A stretch of DNA of 64,000 bases, from the NCBI GenBank assembly GCA_016704565.1, contig JADIZV010000004.1:620001-684000 (forward strand), written 5' to 3'. This document shows positions 8,622 to 18,596 of this stretch, piece by piece. Position 1 is the stretch's first letter; every line of letters starts with the position of its first letter. The DNA comes from Candidatus Phosphoribacter baldrii (GTDB lineage: Bacteria; Actinomycetota; Actinomycetes; Actinomycetales; Dermatophilaceae). The position numbers were made by a program, and so were the translations under genes. The notes under the pieces are model-generated. The model was not told where the DNA came from, did no database searches, and saw nothing but the letters and a program-made list of their open reading frames with translations.

Positions 8622-9842
8622 TTACCGAAGCGACACGTCGGGCGAAGGCACCCCACCGCGGGCACGAGTCGCCGCTGCCACGACAGCCCCAGCAAGCACA
8701 CGCGCCCCACCGATCACGGCTCGCTCGTCGATCGAGAAGTCGCCTTGGTGCAGGTCGTAGGTCCGTCCCTCAGGCGCACGAGTCCCCAACCGAGCCAGCG
8801 CACCGGGAATCTTCGTGAGATACCAGGCGAAGTCCTCGCCCCCCAACGACTGGCGGACCGGCGTCTCGACCGCCCCCGCCATCCGGACCGCGTCACGCAA
8901 CACGTCGACCGAGTCGGCGGCGTTGACCACTGGCGGCACGCCGCGGGTGTAGTCGATGTCCACGTGCACGGCATACGGGGCGACGACCTGGTGGACCACT
9001 TCGCTGACGAGCGCGCCCGCGTCCTCCCACACGTCGGCGTCCAGCACCCGAAGGGTGCCGCCGACCAGCCCGTTGGCCGGGATGACGTTGAGGGCGCCAC
9101 CCGCGTGGACCGATCCCCAGACCACCGAGAGTCCGGCGCGCGGGTCGACCCGACGGGACAGGATGGCCGGGACCTCGGCGATGACTTTGGCCAAGGCGAA
9201 CGTGAGGTCCTGAGTGAGATGCGGTCGCGAGGTATGCCCGCCGGTGCCGTGCAGGGTCACCTCGATCCCGTCGGTCGCCGCAGTGATCGGGCCGACCCGC
9301 AACCCAACCTGCCCGACATCGAGGGTGGGCTCGCAGTGCAATCCGAAGATCTCGTCGACCCCTGCGAGGCCCTGCTCCTGGATGACCCGCAAGGCACCCC
9401 CAGGCACGGTCTCCTCTGCCGGTTGGAAGAGCAACCGCACGGCTGCGCCCCCTTCAGTGAGCTGCGCGGCATACCGGGAGAGCGCGAGACCCGCCCCCAG
9501 CGCGGCGGCCGTGTGGACATCGTGGCCGCAGGCATGGGCCACGCCATCGGTGCGGGAAGCCCACGGCAGGCCGGTTCGCTCGACGACCGGCAAGGCATCC
9601 AGGTCGGCCCGCAGGGCGATCCGGTATGCCGCGTCGTCGGGCCCGAGATCGGCCAGCAGACCGGTCCCGGGGAGGCGGCGGACCCTCAGGCCTGCGTCGA
9701 CGAGCCGATTACCGAGCAATTCGGTGGTTCGGACCTCATGCCAGGACAGCTCGGGGTGGGCATGGATGTCGCGGCGGATCGCGATCAGCTCCGGGTCGAG
9801 CTCGGTCAACGTCGCCTGCAGTGTTGGTGACACCGTCTTCAT
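8622..9842 (-). CDS. M20-family amidohydrolase / aminoacylase
   Basis: 406 residues from the ATG at 9842. Zinc-dependent M20D amidohydrolase fold: RRDIHAHPELSWHE at the N-terminus, the metal motifs HACGHDVHTAAALG (about residues 100-113) and FQPAEETVPGGA, FGLHCEP, and the terminal LGGEDFAWYL. Such enzymes remove acyl groups from amino acids or indole-acetyl conjugates; the substrate is not predictable here. The start at 9875 would overlap the divergent psuG start, so 9842 is preferred, leaving only 26 bases between the two start codons. Confidence 0.9.
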   Translation of the reverse strand: MKTVSPTLQATLTELDPELIAIRRDIHAHPELSWHEVRTTELLGNRLVDAGLRVRRLPGTGLLADLGPDDAAYRIALRADLDALPVVERTGLPWASRTDGVAHACGHDVHTAAALGAGLALSRYAAQLTEGGAAVRLLFQPAEETVPGGALRVIQEQGLAGVDEIFGLHCEPTLDVGQVGLRVGPITAATDGIEVTLHGTGGHTSRPHLTQDLTFALAKVIAEVPAILSRRVDPRAGLSVVWGSVHAGGALNVIPANGLVGGTLRVLDADVWEDAGALVSEVVHQVVAPYAVHVDIDYTRGVPPVVNAADSVDVLRDAVRMAGAVETPVRQSLGGEDFAWYLTKIPGALARLGTRAPEGRTYDLHQGDFSIDERAVIGGARVLAGAVVAAATRARGGVPSPDVSLR

Positions 9843-9868
9843 GGTGGACGCCAGCGTAATGTGCCGCC

Positions 9869-10846
9869 ATGCCATCGTCCGTTCACATCGCCGGACCCGA
9901 GCGCGGGTATGCCGCCCACCCGGGTCCGTTGTCCGTCCATCCCGAGGTCGCCGAGGCGATCGCCTCCGGGAGGGCCGTCGTTGCCCTCGAGAGCACGATC
10001 CTCGCCCACGGCCTCCCCCCGGGCGACAACCTTCGGGTCGGGCGCGAGATCGAGGCCGCCGTGCGCGCGGCTGGCGCGGTCCCGGCCACCATCGCGCTGC
10101 TGGACGGGCAGGTCCGGGTGGGCCTGGACGACGCCGCGCTGCAGCGCTTGTGCGACCCGGCCGCCGACATTCTCAAGCTCAGCATCCGCGACGTCGGGGT
10201 GGCGCTGGCGCTCGGCCGCAACGGCGCGACGACGGTGGCCTCGACCAGTGCCCTGGCCCACCGGGCCGGCATCTCGGTCTTCGCCACCGGCGGGCTCGGT
10301 GGGGTGCACCGGGGCGCGGCCCAGACCTTCGATATCTCTGCCGATCTCGGGGTGCTCGCCCGGACGCCGGTGCTCGTCGTCTGCGCAGGGGTCAAGTCGA
10401 TCCTCGACGTCCCAGGGACCTTGGAGTATCTCGAGACCCTGTCGGTCCCCGTGCTCGGCTTCCGCACCGACGCCTTCCCGGGGTTCTACCTCTCCGACTC
10501 CGGGTATGCCGCCCCCTGGCGGGTCGAGTCGGCCGCCGAGGCCGCGGCGGTCGTCCATGCCCGCGAGGTGCTCGGCGGTGAGTCCGCCGGAGTGGTGCTC
10601 GCCAACCCGCTGCCGGTCGACCGGCAGGTCGACCCGGCGTTGCATGACCGTCTGGTCGCCGACGGGTTGGCCATGCTCGACCGCGAGGGCATCCACGGCA
10701 AGGCCGTCACCCCGGCCCTGCTCGCCTACTTCCACGAGCACTCTGGCGGTGAGTCGTTGCGCGCCAACGTCGAGCTCGTCCTGGCCAACGCCGGGCTCGC
10801 CGGTGCCGTGGCGGTTGAACTGGCCGCCCTGCGAGGTGCGGCGTGA
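9869..10846 (+). CDS. psuG: Pseudouridine-5'-phosphate glycosidase
   Basis: 325 residues, the family's usual length. It splits pseudouridine 5'-phosphate into uracil and ribose 5-phosphate by breaking the C-C glycosidic bond. Recognisable blocks are VVALESTILAHGLPPGDN near residue 35, VFATGGLGGVHRGAAQTFD (metal-binding Asp region) and CAGVKSILDVPGTLE, which holds the catalytic lysine. Its partner kinase follows 27 bases downstream. The start codon is close to the divergent amidohydrolase start, and no clear ribosome-binding site is visible, so the transcript may be leaderless. Confidence 0.93.
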   Translation: MPSSVHIAGPERGYAAHPGPLSVHPEVAEAIASGRAVVALESTILAHGLPPGDNLRVGREIEAAVRAAGAVPATIALLDGQVRVGLDDAALQRLCDPAADILKLSIRDVGVALALGRNGATTVASTSALAHRAGISVFATGGLGGVHRGAAQTFDISADLGVLARTPVLVVCAGVKSILDVPGTLEYLETLSVPVLGFRTDAFPGFYLSDSGYAAPWRVESAAEAAAVVHAREVLGGESAGVVLANPLPVDRQVDPALHDRLVADGLAMLDREGIHGKAVTPALLAYFHEHSGGESLRANVELVLANAGLAGAVAVELAALRGAA

Positions 10847-10873
10847 GGCGAAGGTGAGCGGGCGGCATACCGG

Positions 10874-11779
10874 GTGGGCTCGGTGAGCACAGCGGCAGGA
10901 GCGGCGCGACCGGTCGTCGTCATCGGCGATGTGGGGATGGATGTCGTTGCGACACCTAGCGGTCCGATCCGCTACGGGACGGACACGCCTGCCGAGGTCA
11001 CCATGCGTCGGGCCGGCGCTGGCGCGAACACGGCCGCGGCGTTGGCCTCGGCCGGGGTTGACGTCACCCTCATCGCGCGGGTCGGCGACGACTCCGCGGG
11101 ACGGACGGCCCGCGCCGAGTTGGAGCACGCCGGTGTGCGCTGCGTGTGGGCGGTCGACCGCGACGTGCCGACCGGCCTGGTCGTCGTGCTGGTCGACGCG
11201 ACTGGCGAGCGGACCATGCTGCCGTCCCGCGGCGCCAACGCGGGACTGCGGGTCGGCGACGTCGTCGGTGCCCTTGATGTGCTGGCCGCGTTCCCGGGGG
11301 GTATGCCGCACCTGCACCTGTCGGGGTACGTGCTGCTCGACGAGGGGTCTCGTGCTGCGGGGCTCGCGGCATTGAGCGAGGCGCGGCGTCGGGGATGGAC
11401 GTCGTCGGTCGATCCCCAGGCGGCGGCGCTGGTGGAGCAGGTGGGGGCCGGGGTGTTCCTTGAGTGGGTGCGCAGCCTGGATCTGTTGCTGCCCAACGCG
11501 GTGGAAGTCGAGGCGCTTGGTGGGGTTGCTGCGATCCTGTCGGCGGTGGGGGCGGTGGCGTTGACCGAGGGCGCGGCGGGCGCACGGTGGGTCGGGCGCG
11601 ACGGGACCGATGAGTGGGCTGGCGCTCAGACGGTGCCCGCTCGGGACACCACCGGAGCGGGGGATGCCTTCAACGCTGGGCTGCTGGCGGCCTGGGTCGG
11701 CGGGGCCATGCCCGGTGAGGCATTGGCCGCTGGGGTCGCCGCCGGGACTGCCGTTATCGCCGGTCGAGCCACGCACTGA
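10874..11779 (+). CDS. psuK: PfkB-family carbohydrate kinase, probable pseudouridine kinase
   Basis: 301 residues. PfkB features are present: VVVIGDVGMDVVATP at the N-terminus, GAGANTAAALASAG (substrate lid and Gly-rich segment) and the C-terminal signature DTTGAGDAFNAG with the catalytic Asp. Adjacency to psuG makes pseudouridine the likely substrate: the kinase makes pseudouridine 5'-phosphate, which PsuG then splits. GTG at 10874 is taken as the start; the GTG three codons later is equally possible. A ribokinase-like activity on another nucleoside cannot be excluded. Confidence 0.85.
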   Translation: MGSVSTAAGAARPVVVIGDVGMDVVATPSGPIRYGTDTPAEVTMRRAGAGANTAAALASAGVDVTLIARVGDDSAGRTARAELEHAGVRCVWAVDRDVPTGLVVVLVDATGERTMLPSRGANAGLRVGDVVGALDVLAAFPGGMPHLHLSGYVLLDEGSRAAGLAALSEARRRGWTSSVDPQAAALVEQVGAGVFLEWVRSLDLLLPNAVEVEALGGVAAILSAVGAVALTEGAAGARWVGRDGTDEWAGAQTVPARDTTGAGDAFNAGLLAAWVGGAMPGEALAAGVAAGTAVIAGRATH

Positions 11780-11829
11780 CCTCCTTCCGAGGCGCTCGTG
11801 TCGGCGGAGAGGCAGCGCTGGAGCAGCGG

Positions 11830-11982
11830 TCGAGCAGCCCTGGAGGCAGCGGTCGAGCAGCCCTGGAGGCAGCGGTCGAGCAGCCCGAAGGCAGGGGCGG
11901 GGGGGTGGAGCGGCCCTGGGGCAGCAGTCGAGCAGCCCCGAGGCAGCGGCGGAGCAAGGGTGGAGCAGCCCTGGAGGCAGCA
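11830..11982. repeat. Degenerate 23-bp tandem repeats
   Basis: The unit is close to GTCGAGCAGCCCTGGAGGCA with a few connecting bases, repeated back to back from about 11830 and then in worn variants (CCCGAAGGCA, CCCCGAGGCA, CCCTGGGGCA). The array merges into the 125-bp direct repeat downstream. Confidence 0.7.
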
Positions 11983-12232
11983 GTCGAGCAGCCCCGAGGC
12001 AGCGGCGGAGCTTGCGCTTCGTGACGGCGCCGATGACGGCGCCGCCGCTGTCGTGTCCACAGCAGCGCTGGCGCCGTCACGGGAGCCGTCATGTGGCGCG
12101 GCCCTGGGGCAGCAGTCGAGCAGCCCCGAGGCAGCGGCGGAGCTCGCGCTTCGTGACGGCGCCGATGACGGCGCCGCCGCTGTCGTGGCAACAGCAGCGT
12201 TGGCGCCGTCACGGGAGCCGTCGTGTGGCGCG
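11976..12232. repeat. Two 125-bp direct repeats, each holding an inverted repeat
   Basis: Copies at 11976-12100 and 12108-12232 differ at only a few positions. Each contains GTGACGGCGCC and, about 45 bases later, its perfect complement GGCGCCGTCAC, so each can fold into a long hairpin. A separate 35-bp sequence ending in GCATCATCGCTTGATCCC occurs at 12217-12251 and again at 12290-12324. Confidence 0.8.
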
Positions 12233-12583
12233 GGCATCATCGCTTGATCCCACCACCTCCTCAGCGACCCCCCTCGCGGTCGAGCAGGCGCCGTCGTGTG
12301 GCGCGGGCATCATCGCTTGATCCCGAGGGACGTGCGCGCACGAGCGGGGTGGGCACCGCCAGGGAGCGCCCAATCGGCACGCCGGGCTCCGCCAGTCAGG
12401 GAGGGCCGGGCAGCACCGGACAGCACCGGGCAGAGCAAAACAGCAACAGGAAGCGCGAGAAGCAGGACCGGACAAAGCGCAATCCAGCCACAGGAAGCGC
12501 GAGAAGCTGCACCGGCGTGCAGGTGCCAGCGCCTGAAGCACCGGCTGTGCCAAAGAGCGCAGCCGGAGGTAGTTTGCGAAGCG

Positions 12584-14167
<1,584 letters not shown>

Positions 14168-14214
14168 GCGTTCCAGCGTAGTCGCGCCTCACCACTGCGG
14201 TCATGGGACGGACG

Positions 14215-14718
14215 TCACTCCCGTATGCCGTGTGCTCGCCTCGCGCGGTGCGCCTCCCAGCGAGCCGCGATGCCGTCCATCTCGGCGCTGATGAACTCGA
14301 GGAAGTCAACCGAGAGGGAAAGCCGGGCGCCAGCAGCGGTCGAGGGTCCGCCGACCCCGGCGACTCCAGCGGCCATCGCGTCCCGGATCGGCAAGTAGGC
14401 CAACTCGTGGCTGATCATCATGTCGTGCCACGCGTCGTCCATGACGACGAAGGTGTCCCTGCGCGACCCACGCTCGCGCTCGCGGCGGATCATCCTCACC
14501 TGCTGGAGATAGCGCACCGCCCCGGAGACGGCCGCGGGGCTCACCGCGAGAGCGTCCGCCAACTCGGCCGCGGTCATCGTCCCGTCCTCGTCCGCCATGA
14601 GCACGGCGAATACTCGGGACGGCAGTCGAGGCAGGCCGGCGGCATGCAGCACGGACCCGAGCCGCTCGACGAAACGACGCACGGCGACCTCGTCCCGGGG
14701 CATCGTCGCCTTGGCCAT
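14215..14718 (-). CDS. GbsR/MarR-family transcriptional regulator
   Basis: 167 residues with a winged helix-turn-helix near residues 40-85 (FAVLMADEDGTMTAAELADA, then VSPAAVSGAVRYLQQVRMI) followed by a helical dimerisation part. This resembles the GbsR-like branch often placed beside ABC exporters. It diverges from the exporter operon that begins at 14772. A perfect inverted repeat lies in the 53-base gap, so the protein probably represses both directions, and its ligand may be the exported compound. Confidence 0.85.
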   Translation of the reverse strand: MAKATMPRDEVAVRRFVERLGSVLHAAGLPRLPSRVFAVLMADEDGTMTAAELADALAVSPAAVSGAVRYLQQVRMIRRERERGSRRDTFVVMDDAWHDMMISHELAYLPIRDAMAAGVAGVGGPSTAAGARLSLSVDFLEFISAEMDGIAARWEAHRARRAHGIRE

Positions 14719-14730
14719 GTTGGGAGTTTA

Positions 14731-14760
14731 TATGATTCACAAACTTGTGAAACTTGTGTA
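14731..14760. promoter_or_regulatory. Operator and overlapping promoters between regulator and exporter
   Basis: TTCACAA at 14736-14742 and TTGTGAA at 14745-14751 form a 7+7 inverted repeat with a 2-base spacer. A further CTTGTG follows at 14753-14758 as a direct repeat. TATGAT (14731-14736) is a good -10 box for the exporter direction, and the complementary strand offers TATAAA for the regulator, about 10 bases before its ATG. The repeat therefore covers both promoters, as expected of an autoregulating MarR/GbsR repressor. Confidence 0.6.
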
Positions 14761-14771
14761 ACCATGGAGAC

Positions 14772-15659
14772 ATGACGTCTCCCATCGAGATCACCGGGTT
14801 ACGCAAGACGTTCGGGTCCACCGTCGCCCTCGACGGGCTGGATCTCACCGTCGCCCAGGGCGAGATCCATGGCTTCCTCGGGCCTAACGGCGCGGGCAAG
14901 TCGACGACGATCCGGATCCTCCTCGGACTCCTGCGCGCCGACGGCGGCTCGGTGCGGCTGCTCGGCGGTGACCCGTGGTCCGACGTCGAGACTTTGCACC
15001 GCCGGATCGCCTACGTGCCCGGTGACGTCGCCCTGTGGCCCAATCTCACCGGCGGCGAGGTCATCGACCTGCTCTCGCGCCTTCGCGGTGGCCTCAACAC
15101 CGCCCGCCGTGACGACCTGCTGGCCCGGTTCGATCTGGACCCGACGAAGAAGTGCCGGGCCTATTCCAAAGGCAACCGACAGAAGGTCGCCCTCGTCGCC
15201 GCACTCTCCTCGGACGCCGAGCTGCTGCTGCTCGACGAGCCGACCGCCGGGCTCGACCCGCTCATGGACCGGGTCTTCCGCGACTACGTCGACGAGATCC
15301 GGGCCGAGGGCCGTACCGTCCTGCTCTCCAGCCACATCCTCTCGGAGGTCGAAGCCCTCTGCGACCGGGTGAGCATCATCCGCGACGGGCGCACCGTCGA
15401 GTCGGGAAGCCTCACCCAACTCCGGCATCTCACCCGGACCTCGGTCGCCGTCACCCTCCAACACCCGCCCACCCCAGCCGAACTCGCCACGATCCCGGGC
15501 GTCCACGACGTCGCCGTCGACGGTTCCCGGGTCACCCTGTCGGCCGACTCCGAACGCATCGGCGACGTGCTGCGCGCACTGGGGGCGCACGGCATACAGG
15601 CGCTGACCAGCCAGCCACCCACCTTGGAGGAGCTGTTCCTGCGGAGCTACGCGTCATGA
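14772..15659 (+). CDS. ABC exporter ATP-binding protein
   Basis: 295 residues from the ATG at 14772 (a GTG at 14754 falls inside the operator region). One ABC domain: Walker A GPNGAGKST at about residues 38-46, signature YSKGNRQKVAL, Walker B LLLLDEPTAGLDP, and the H-loop in LLSSHILSEVEALCDR. The C-terminal 80 residues are the accessory domain of drug and lipid exporters of the CcmA/DrrA type. It overlaps the permease gene by 4 bases. Exported compound unknown. Confidence 0.93.
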   Translation: MTSPIEITGLRKTFGSTVALDGLDLTVAQGEIHGFLGPNGAGKSTTIRILLGLLRADGGSVRLLGGDPWSDVETLHRRIAYVPGDVALWPNLTGGEVIDLLSRLRGGLNTARRDDLLARFDLDPTKKCRAYSKGNRQKVALVAALSSDAELLLLDEPTAGLDPLMDRVFRDYVDEIRAEGRTVLLSSHILSEVEALCDRVSIIRDGRTVESGSLTQLRHLTRTSVAVTLQHPPTPAELATIPGVHDVAVDGSRVTLSADSERIGDVLRALGAHGIQALTSQPPTLEELFLRSYAS

Positions 15660-17257
15660 CCGCGAGCCTGGCCGGGACCGCGACGCTGGCGCGCCTCGCG
15701 GTCCGCCGCGACCGGGTGCTGCTGCCCGTGGGCATCCTGGGCATCACTCTGTTCGCGGTGAGCAGCGCCCGGGCGACCCTCGCGCTCTACCCCACCGCGG
15801 CGTCGATGGACGCCGGGATCAAGACGATCTTCGCCAGCCCCTCGGCGGTCGCGCTCTACGGACCGATCAGCGACCCCACCGACCCCGACGCGCTCGCCGT
15901 CGTGAAGACGACCATGCTCGGCGCGGTGTTGCTGGCGATCTTCGGGTATGCCGTGGTGCGCCGACACACCCGCTCCGAGGAGGAGGACGGGCGGTTTGAG
16001 CTGGTCGGCGCAGGGGTCGTCGGTCGGCGGGCACCACTAGCCGCCGCCGTAGGGGTGGCTGTCTGCGCCGTCCTGCTCACGTGCCTGCTGACCACCCTCG
16101 GGTATGCCGCGATCGGCATGAACGTCACCGGCTCGTTGGCCGCCGGAGCCGGTTGGGCCGCAACGGGATTGGCTTTCGTGGGGTTGACTGCCGTGGCCGC
16201 GCAACTGGCGTCGACCGCGCGCGGGTGCGCGGGCTTGACGATGGGTGCGCTCGGGGTGTTGTTCCTCCTGCGGGCGGTCGCCGACGCAGGCAGCGGCGTG
16301 CCCGGGTGGCTCAGCTGGGTCTCACCCGTGGCGTGGACGAGCAAGGCGGACGCCTTCGGCTCGGACCGCATCTGGGTGGTGTTGCTCGGGATCGGGGTGC
16401 TGGCGGCGTGCGTGGCCCTCGCTTTCGCACTCTTGGAGCGCCGTGACCTCGGCGCCGGGCTGCTCCCCAGCCGTCGCGGACGCGCTCAGGCCGGTCGGCT
16501 GTTGGCCACCCCAGCCGGGTTCTCGTGGCGACTGGGCCGCGGCGCCACGGTCGGCTGGACCGTCGGGATGCTCATCGGCGGCATCGTCATCGGATCGTTG
16601 GCCAAGAGTGCGCTCGACATGTTCAAGGACCCCGCGATCGCCGACCTGCTCGCCAAGATGGGCGGCAGGGTCGGGTTGTTGTCCGACGTCTATCTGTCCA
16701 CCGAGCTGGGCTTCATCGCGATCATCGCGGCGGCATACGGAGTGACGACCGTCCTGCGATGGCGCGCTGAGGAGACCCAGGGGTTCGCCGAGCAGGTCCT
16801 CGCGACCGCCACCACGCGCACCCGGTATGCCGCGGGCCACCTGTCCGTCGCCCTGCTGGGCACTGCGGCGCTCGTCTTCGTGCTCGGCCTGGGCACGGTG
16901 CTTGCGGACTCGGTCGGCGGGGGCACTCTGGGCGGGGCCGGTCGGGTGCTGCCCGCTGCGCTCGTCCGCCTGCCCGCGGTCTGGGTGTCCGTGGGCGTGG
17001 CCGTGGCCGCCCTGGGGTGGCTGCCCCGATGGACGGCCGCGATCGGCTGGGGAGCCCTGGCGTTCTTCCTCGTCGTGGGCGAGTTCGGCGGGGTGTTCGG
17101 GTTGCCGCAGTGGCTGATGAACCTTGCGCCGTTCACCCACGTGCCTCGGATGCCGGTCGAACCCTTCGCGTGGCCACCGGCGATTGCGCTGACGGCCGTC
17201 GCCGCCGGGTTGCTGCTCCTCGGGGTCGTCGGCTTCCGACGCCGCGACGTCGGCTGA
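15656..17257 (+). CDS. ABC-2-type exporter permease
   Basis: 533 residues, about twelve predicted membrane segments in two similar halves. It begins MTASLAGTATLARLAVRRDR at 15656, with the start codon overlapping the ATPase stop. The product resembles the polyketide or antibiotic exporter permeases that pair with a single ATPase and a TetR- or MarR-type regulator. The last 77 codons and their DNA are duplicated in decayed form at 20614-20844, on the far side of the toxin locus. Confidence 0.88.
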   Translation: MTASLAGTATLARLAVRRDRVLLPVGILGITLFAVSSARATLALYPTAASMDAGIKTIFASPSAVALYGPISDPTDPDALAVVKTTMLGAVLLAIFGYAVVRRHTRSEEEDGRFELVGAGVVGRRAPLAAAVGVAVCAVLLTCLLTTLGYAAIGMNVTGSLAAGAGWAATGLAFVGLTAVAAQLASTARGCAGLTMGALGVLFLLRAVADAGSGVPGWLSWVSPVAWTSKADAFGSDRIWVVLLGIGVLAACVALAFALLERRDLGAGLLPSRRGRAQAGRLLATPAGFSWRLGRGATVGWTVGMLIGGIVIGSLAKSALDMFKDPAIADLLAKMGGRVGLLSDVYLSTELGFIAIIAAAYGVTTVLRWRAEETQGFAEQVLATATTRTRYAAGHLSVALLGTAALVFVLGLGTVLADSVGGGTLGGAGRVLPAALVRLPAVWVSVGVAVAALGWLPRWTAAIGWGALAFFLVVGEFGGVFGLPQWLMNLAPFTHVPRMPVEPFAWPPAIALTAVAAGLLLLGVVGFRRRDVG

Positions 17258-17435
17258 GGCCACCAGCGCGCACGCTTCACCCCGAATCACCCGATTCCTC
17301 CAACCCGGTGCGCTGTCCGACCGGACCGTCACCGAGGTACGACCCGCGTGTCAATGGGTCCGGCGTGGGTCCGGCGTGGGCCGGGCACCTGGTAGTGACG
17401 CCGACTTCCATTCCTGGCACCGCGAAGTCGGCGCT

Positions 17436-17918
17436 TCATCCCAGGCCCGAAGGCTCGGAACTCACGTGATAGCTCACCCCGGCTGCGGCGAGTTCGGCGA
17501 GGGTCGATGGCGAGACGGCTGGGCCAAACCAGTTGAAGAGAACCACGGGGCCGCATTCCGGCCGCGTCAAGACCAACCGATCCCGCTGGTAGTCAAGCGC
17601 CGCAACGGCGTCCGTAACGTGACAGAGGGTGGCTGCGACAACGACCAGCCGGCCTCGGACTTGCTCAGCGACCGTCTCCCGGAGCCGCTTGCCAACGAGG
17701 AACGTGACCTCTGCTGTCGCCGCCCTACCCAGGAGTTCGGTTGCGAACTCGACACTCGGAGGGTAGTCCGATGGCGGATCGACCCGGACGAACATCCCCT
17801 CCAGCCGCACCTCTCCGTCGCGTTCGGTCGGTTCGGCGGACGGCAAGAACGAATGGACCCGAATTCGGACGTCGTGCACGGACGCCGAACAGGCAAGGGT
17901 CAGCGTGTAGGGCCACAT
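17436..17918 (-). CDS. Second immunity-like protein, paralogue of 18094-18570
   Basis: 160 residues. It aligns along its length with the neighbouring immunity protein: EFATELLGRAATAEVTFLVG here against YANEMLGRSATAEVSFLVS there, and ALDYQRDRLVLTRPECGPVV against SMEYLESMVMTRAPGGPIV. No signal peptide or membrane segment, so it is cytoplasmic. The length and pattern are reminiscent of SitI3-type immunity proteins, but I cannot confirm that. It directly follows a remnant of a toxin C-terminus, so it is best read as the orphan immunity gene of a displaced toxin. Confidence 0.65.
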   Translation of the reverse strand: MWPYTLTLACSASVHDVRIRVHSFLPSAEPTERDGEVRLEGMFVRVDPPSDYPPSVEFATELLGRAATAEVTFLVGKRLRETVAEQVRGRLVVVAATLCHVTDAVAALDYQRDRLVLTRPECGPVVLFNWFGPAVSPSTLAELAAAGVSYHVSSEPSGLG

Positions 17919-17966
17919 GGTCGTCCATCCAATCGCGAGTGTCGTTAACGGACCGGGGCATTCGTG

Positions 17967-18056
17967 TCACTGCCTGAGCCACACATAGGGTCCAGCTTTC
18001 ACCGCCAGCAGATCCTCGGCGTCCACCTGCCGCGTCAGCGTTCCCGGGTCGCCCGG
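17967..18056 (-). pseudogene. Remnant of an older toxin C-terminus
   Basis: Between the two immunity genes an open stretch of 29 codons ends DLLAVKAGPYVWLRQ and a stop. The active toxin ends EVIAVKDGRYVWLWP and a stop. The shared pattern (AVK-x-G-x-YVWL at the very C-terminus, with matching DNA such as AGCCACACATA) identifies it as the tip of a related toxin. An in-frame stop lies just upstream (18057-18059), so it is not expressed as a toxin. Such leftovers mark where one toxin/immunity module was displaced by another. Confidence 0.7.
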
Positions 18057-18093
18057 TCAGTCGTGGTGTGACCTTCGGTGGCGTGCCGAGAGA

Positions 18094-18570
18094 TCATGTG
18101 GCTCGGCGTGGGCCGGTCACCGTGAAGTCAATGCCGACGTGCGCTAAGCGATCCAAACGCTCCTGCGTCAGAGCACCGGGGAACCACTCGTACAACACGA
18201 TCGGCCCGCCCGGCGCCCGGGTCATCACCATGCTCTCTAGATATTCCATCGACGCTACGGCATCACACGAGTGAATCAACTCGGCACTGACCTGAAGCAC
18301 CCGATCCCAGATTCTCCGATCAGCTTCGACGTCGAGGCCCTTGCTCACCAGAAAGCTCACCTCCGCCGTGGCTGAACGACCCAACATCTCGTTCGCGTAG
18401 AGGACCGACGGCTGATACGTCGACGGTGAACTGACAACGACGATCCAACCGCCGAGATTAGCCTCGCCGTTAGTCCACTCGACCTCCGGAAAGAACGCGG
18501 AAACTCGGTCACGTACTCTCTCCAGCGGCTCCTCCGTCGCCAAAGTGAGGTTATAGGTGAACATCGACAT
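18094..18570 (-). CDS. Probable immunity protein for the tRNase toxin
   Basis: 158 residues, no export signal, acidic. It follows the toxin gene after 26 bases on the same strand, the standard place for a cognate immunity gene, and is paralogous to 17436-17918. Visible core: YANEMLGRSATAEVSFLVSK and APGGPIVLYEWFPG. Its job would be to bind the nuclease tip and protect the producer and its kin. The DNA is visibly less GC-rich than the housekeeping genes and carries no GTATGCCG copy, both signs of recent arrival. Confidence 0.72.
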   Translation of the reverse strand: MSMFTYNLTLATEEPLERVRDRVSAFFPEVEWTNGEANLGGWIVVVSSPSTYQPSVLYANEMLGRSATAEVSFLVSKGLDVEADRRIWDRVLQVSAELIHSCDAVASMEYLESMVMTRAPGGPIVLYEWFPGALTQERLDRLAHVGIDFTVTGPRRAT

Positions 18571-18596
18571 TTGCTAATCAACCTCTCGTCTGCGGG

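Larger units (their letters stand above)
11780..12583. other. Gene-free 0.8-kb interval made of nested repeats
   Basis: Between psuK and the convergent mutase gene I see no credible gene: the open frames on both strands are shadows of GC-rich repeats. The interval holds a degenerate 23-bp tandem array, two 125-bp direct repeats, a 35-bp direct repeat, and a later pair of 18-bp repeats (ACAGGAAGCGCGAGAAGC at 12446-12463 and 12490-12507). No tRNA or known ncRNA fold is evident. Confidence 0.6.

Noticed and set aside
6368..8818. An 816-codon open frame on the plus strand
   Set aside because: It lies antisense to the transporter ATPase and bmpA, whose minus-strand products are unmistakable; the frame is a GC-bias shadow.
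11610..12320. Long open frames on both strands across the repeat interval
   Set aside because: They read as repetitive Ser/Arg/Gln- or Ala-rich strings produced by GC-rich repeats, lack ribosome-binding sites and match no family; the frames exist because the repeats have few stops.
11976..12324. A CRISPR array in the repeat interval
   Set aside because: Repeats are contiguous or 125 bp long, with no regular unique spacers and no cas genes nearby.
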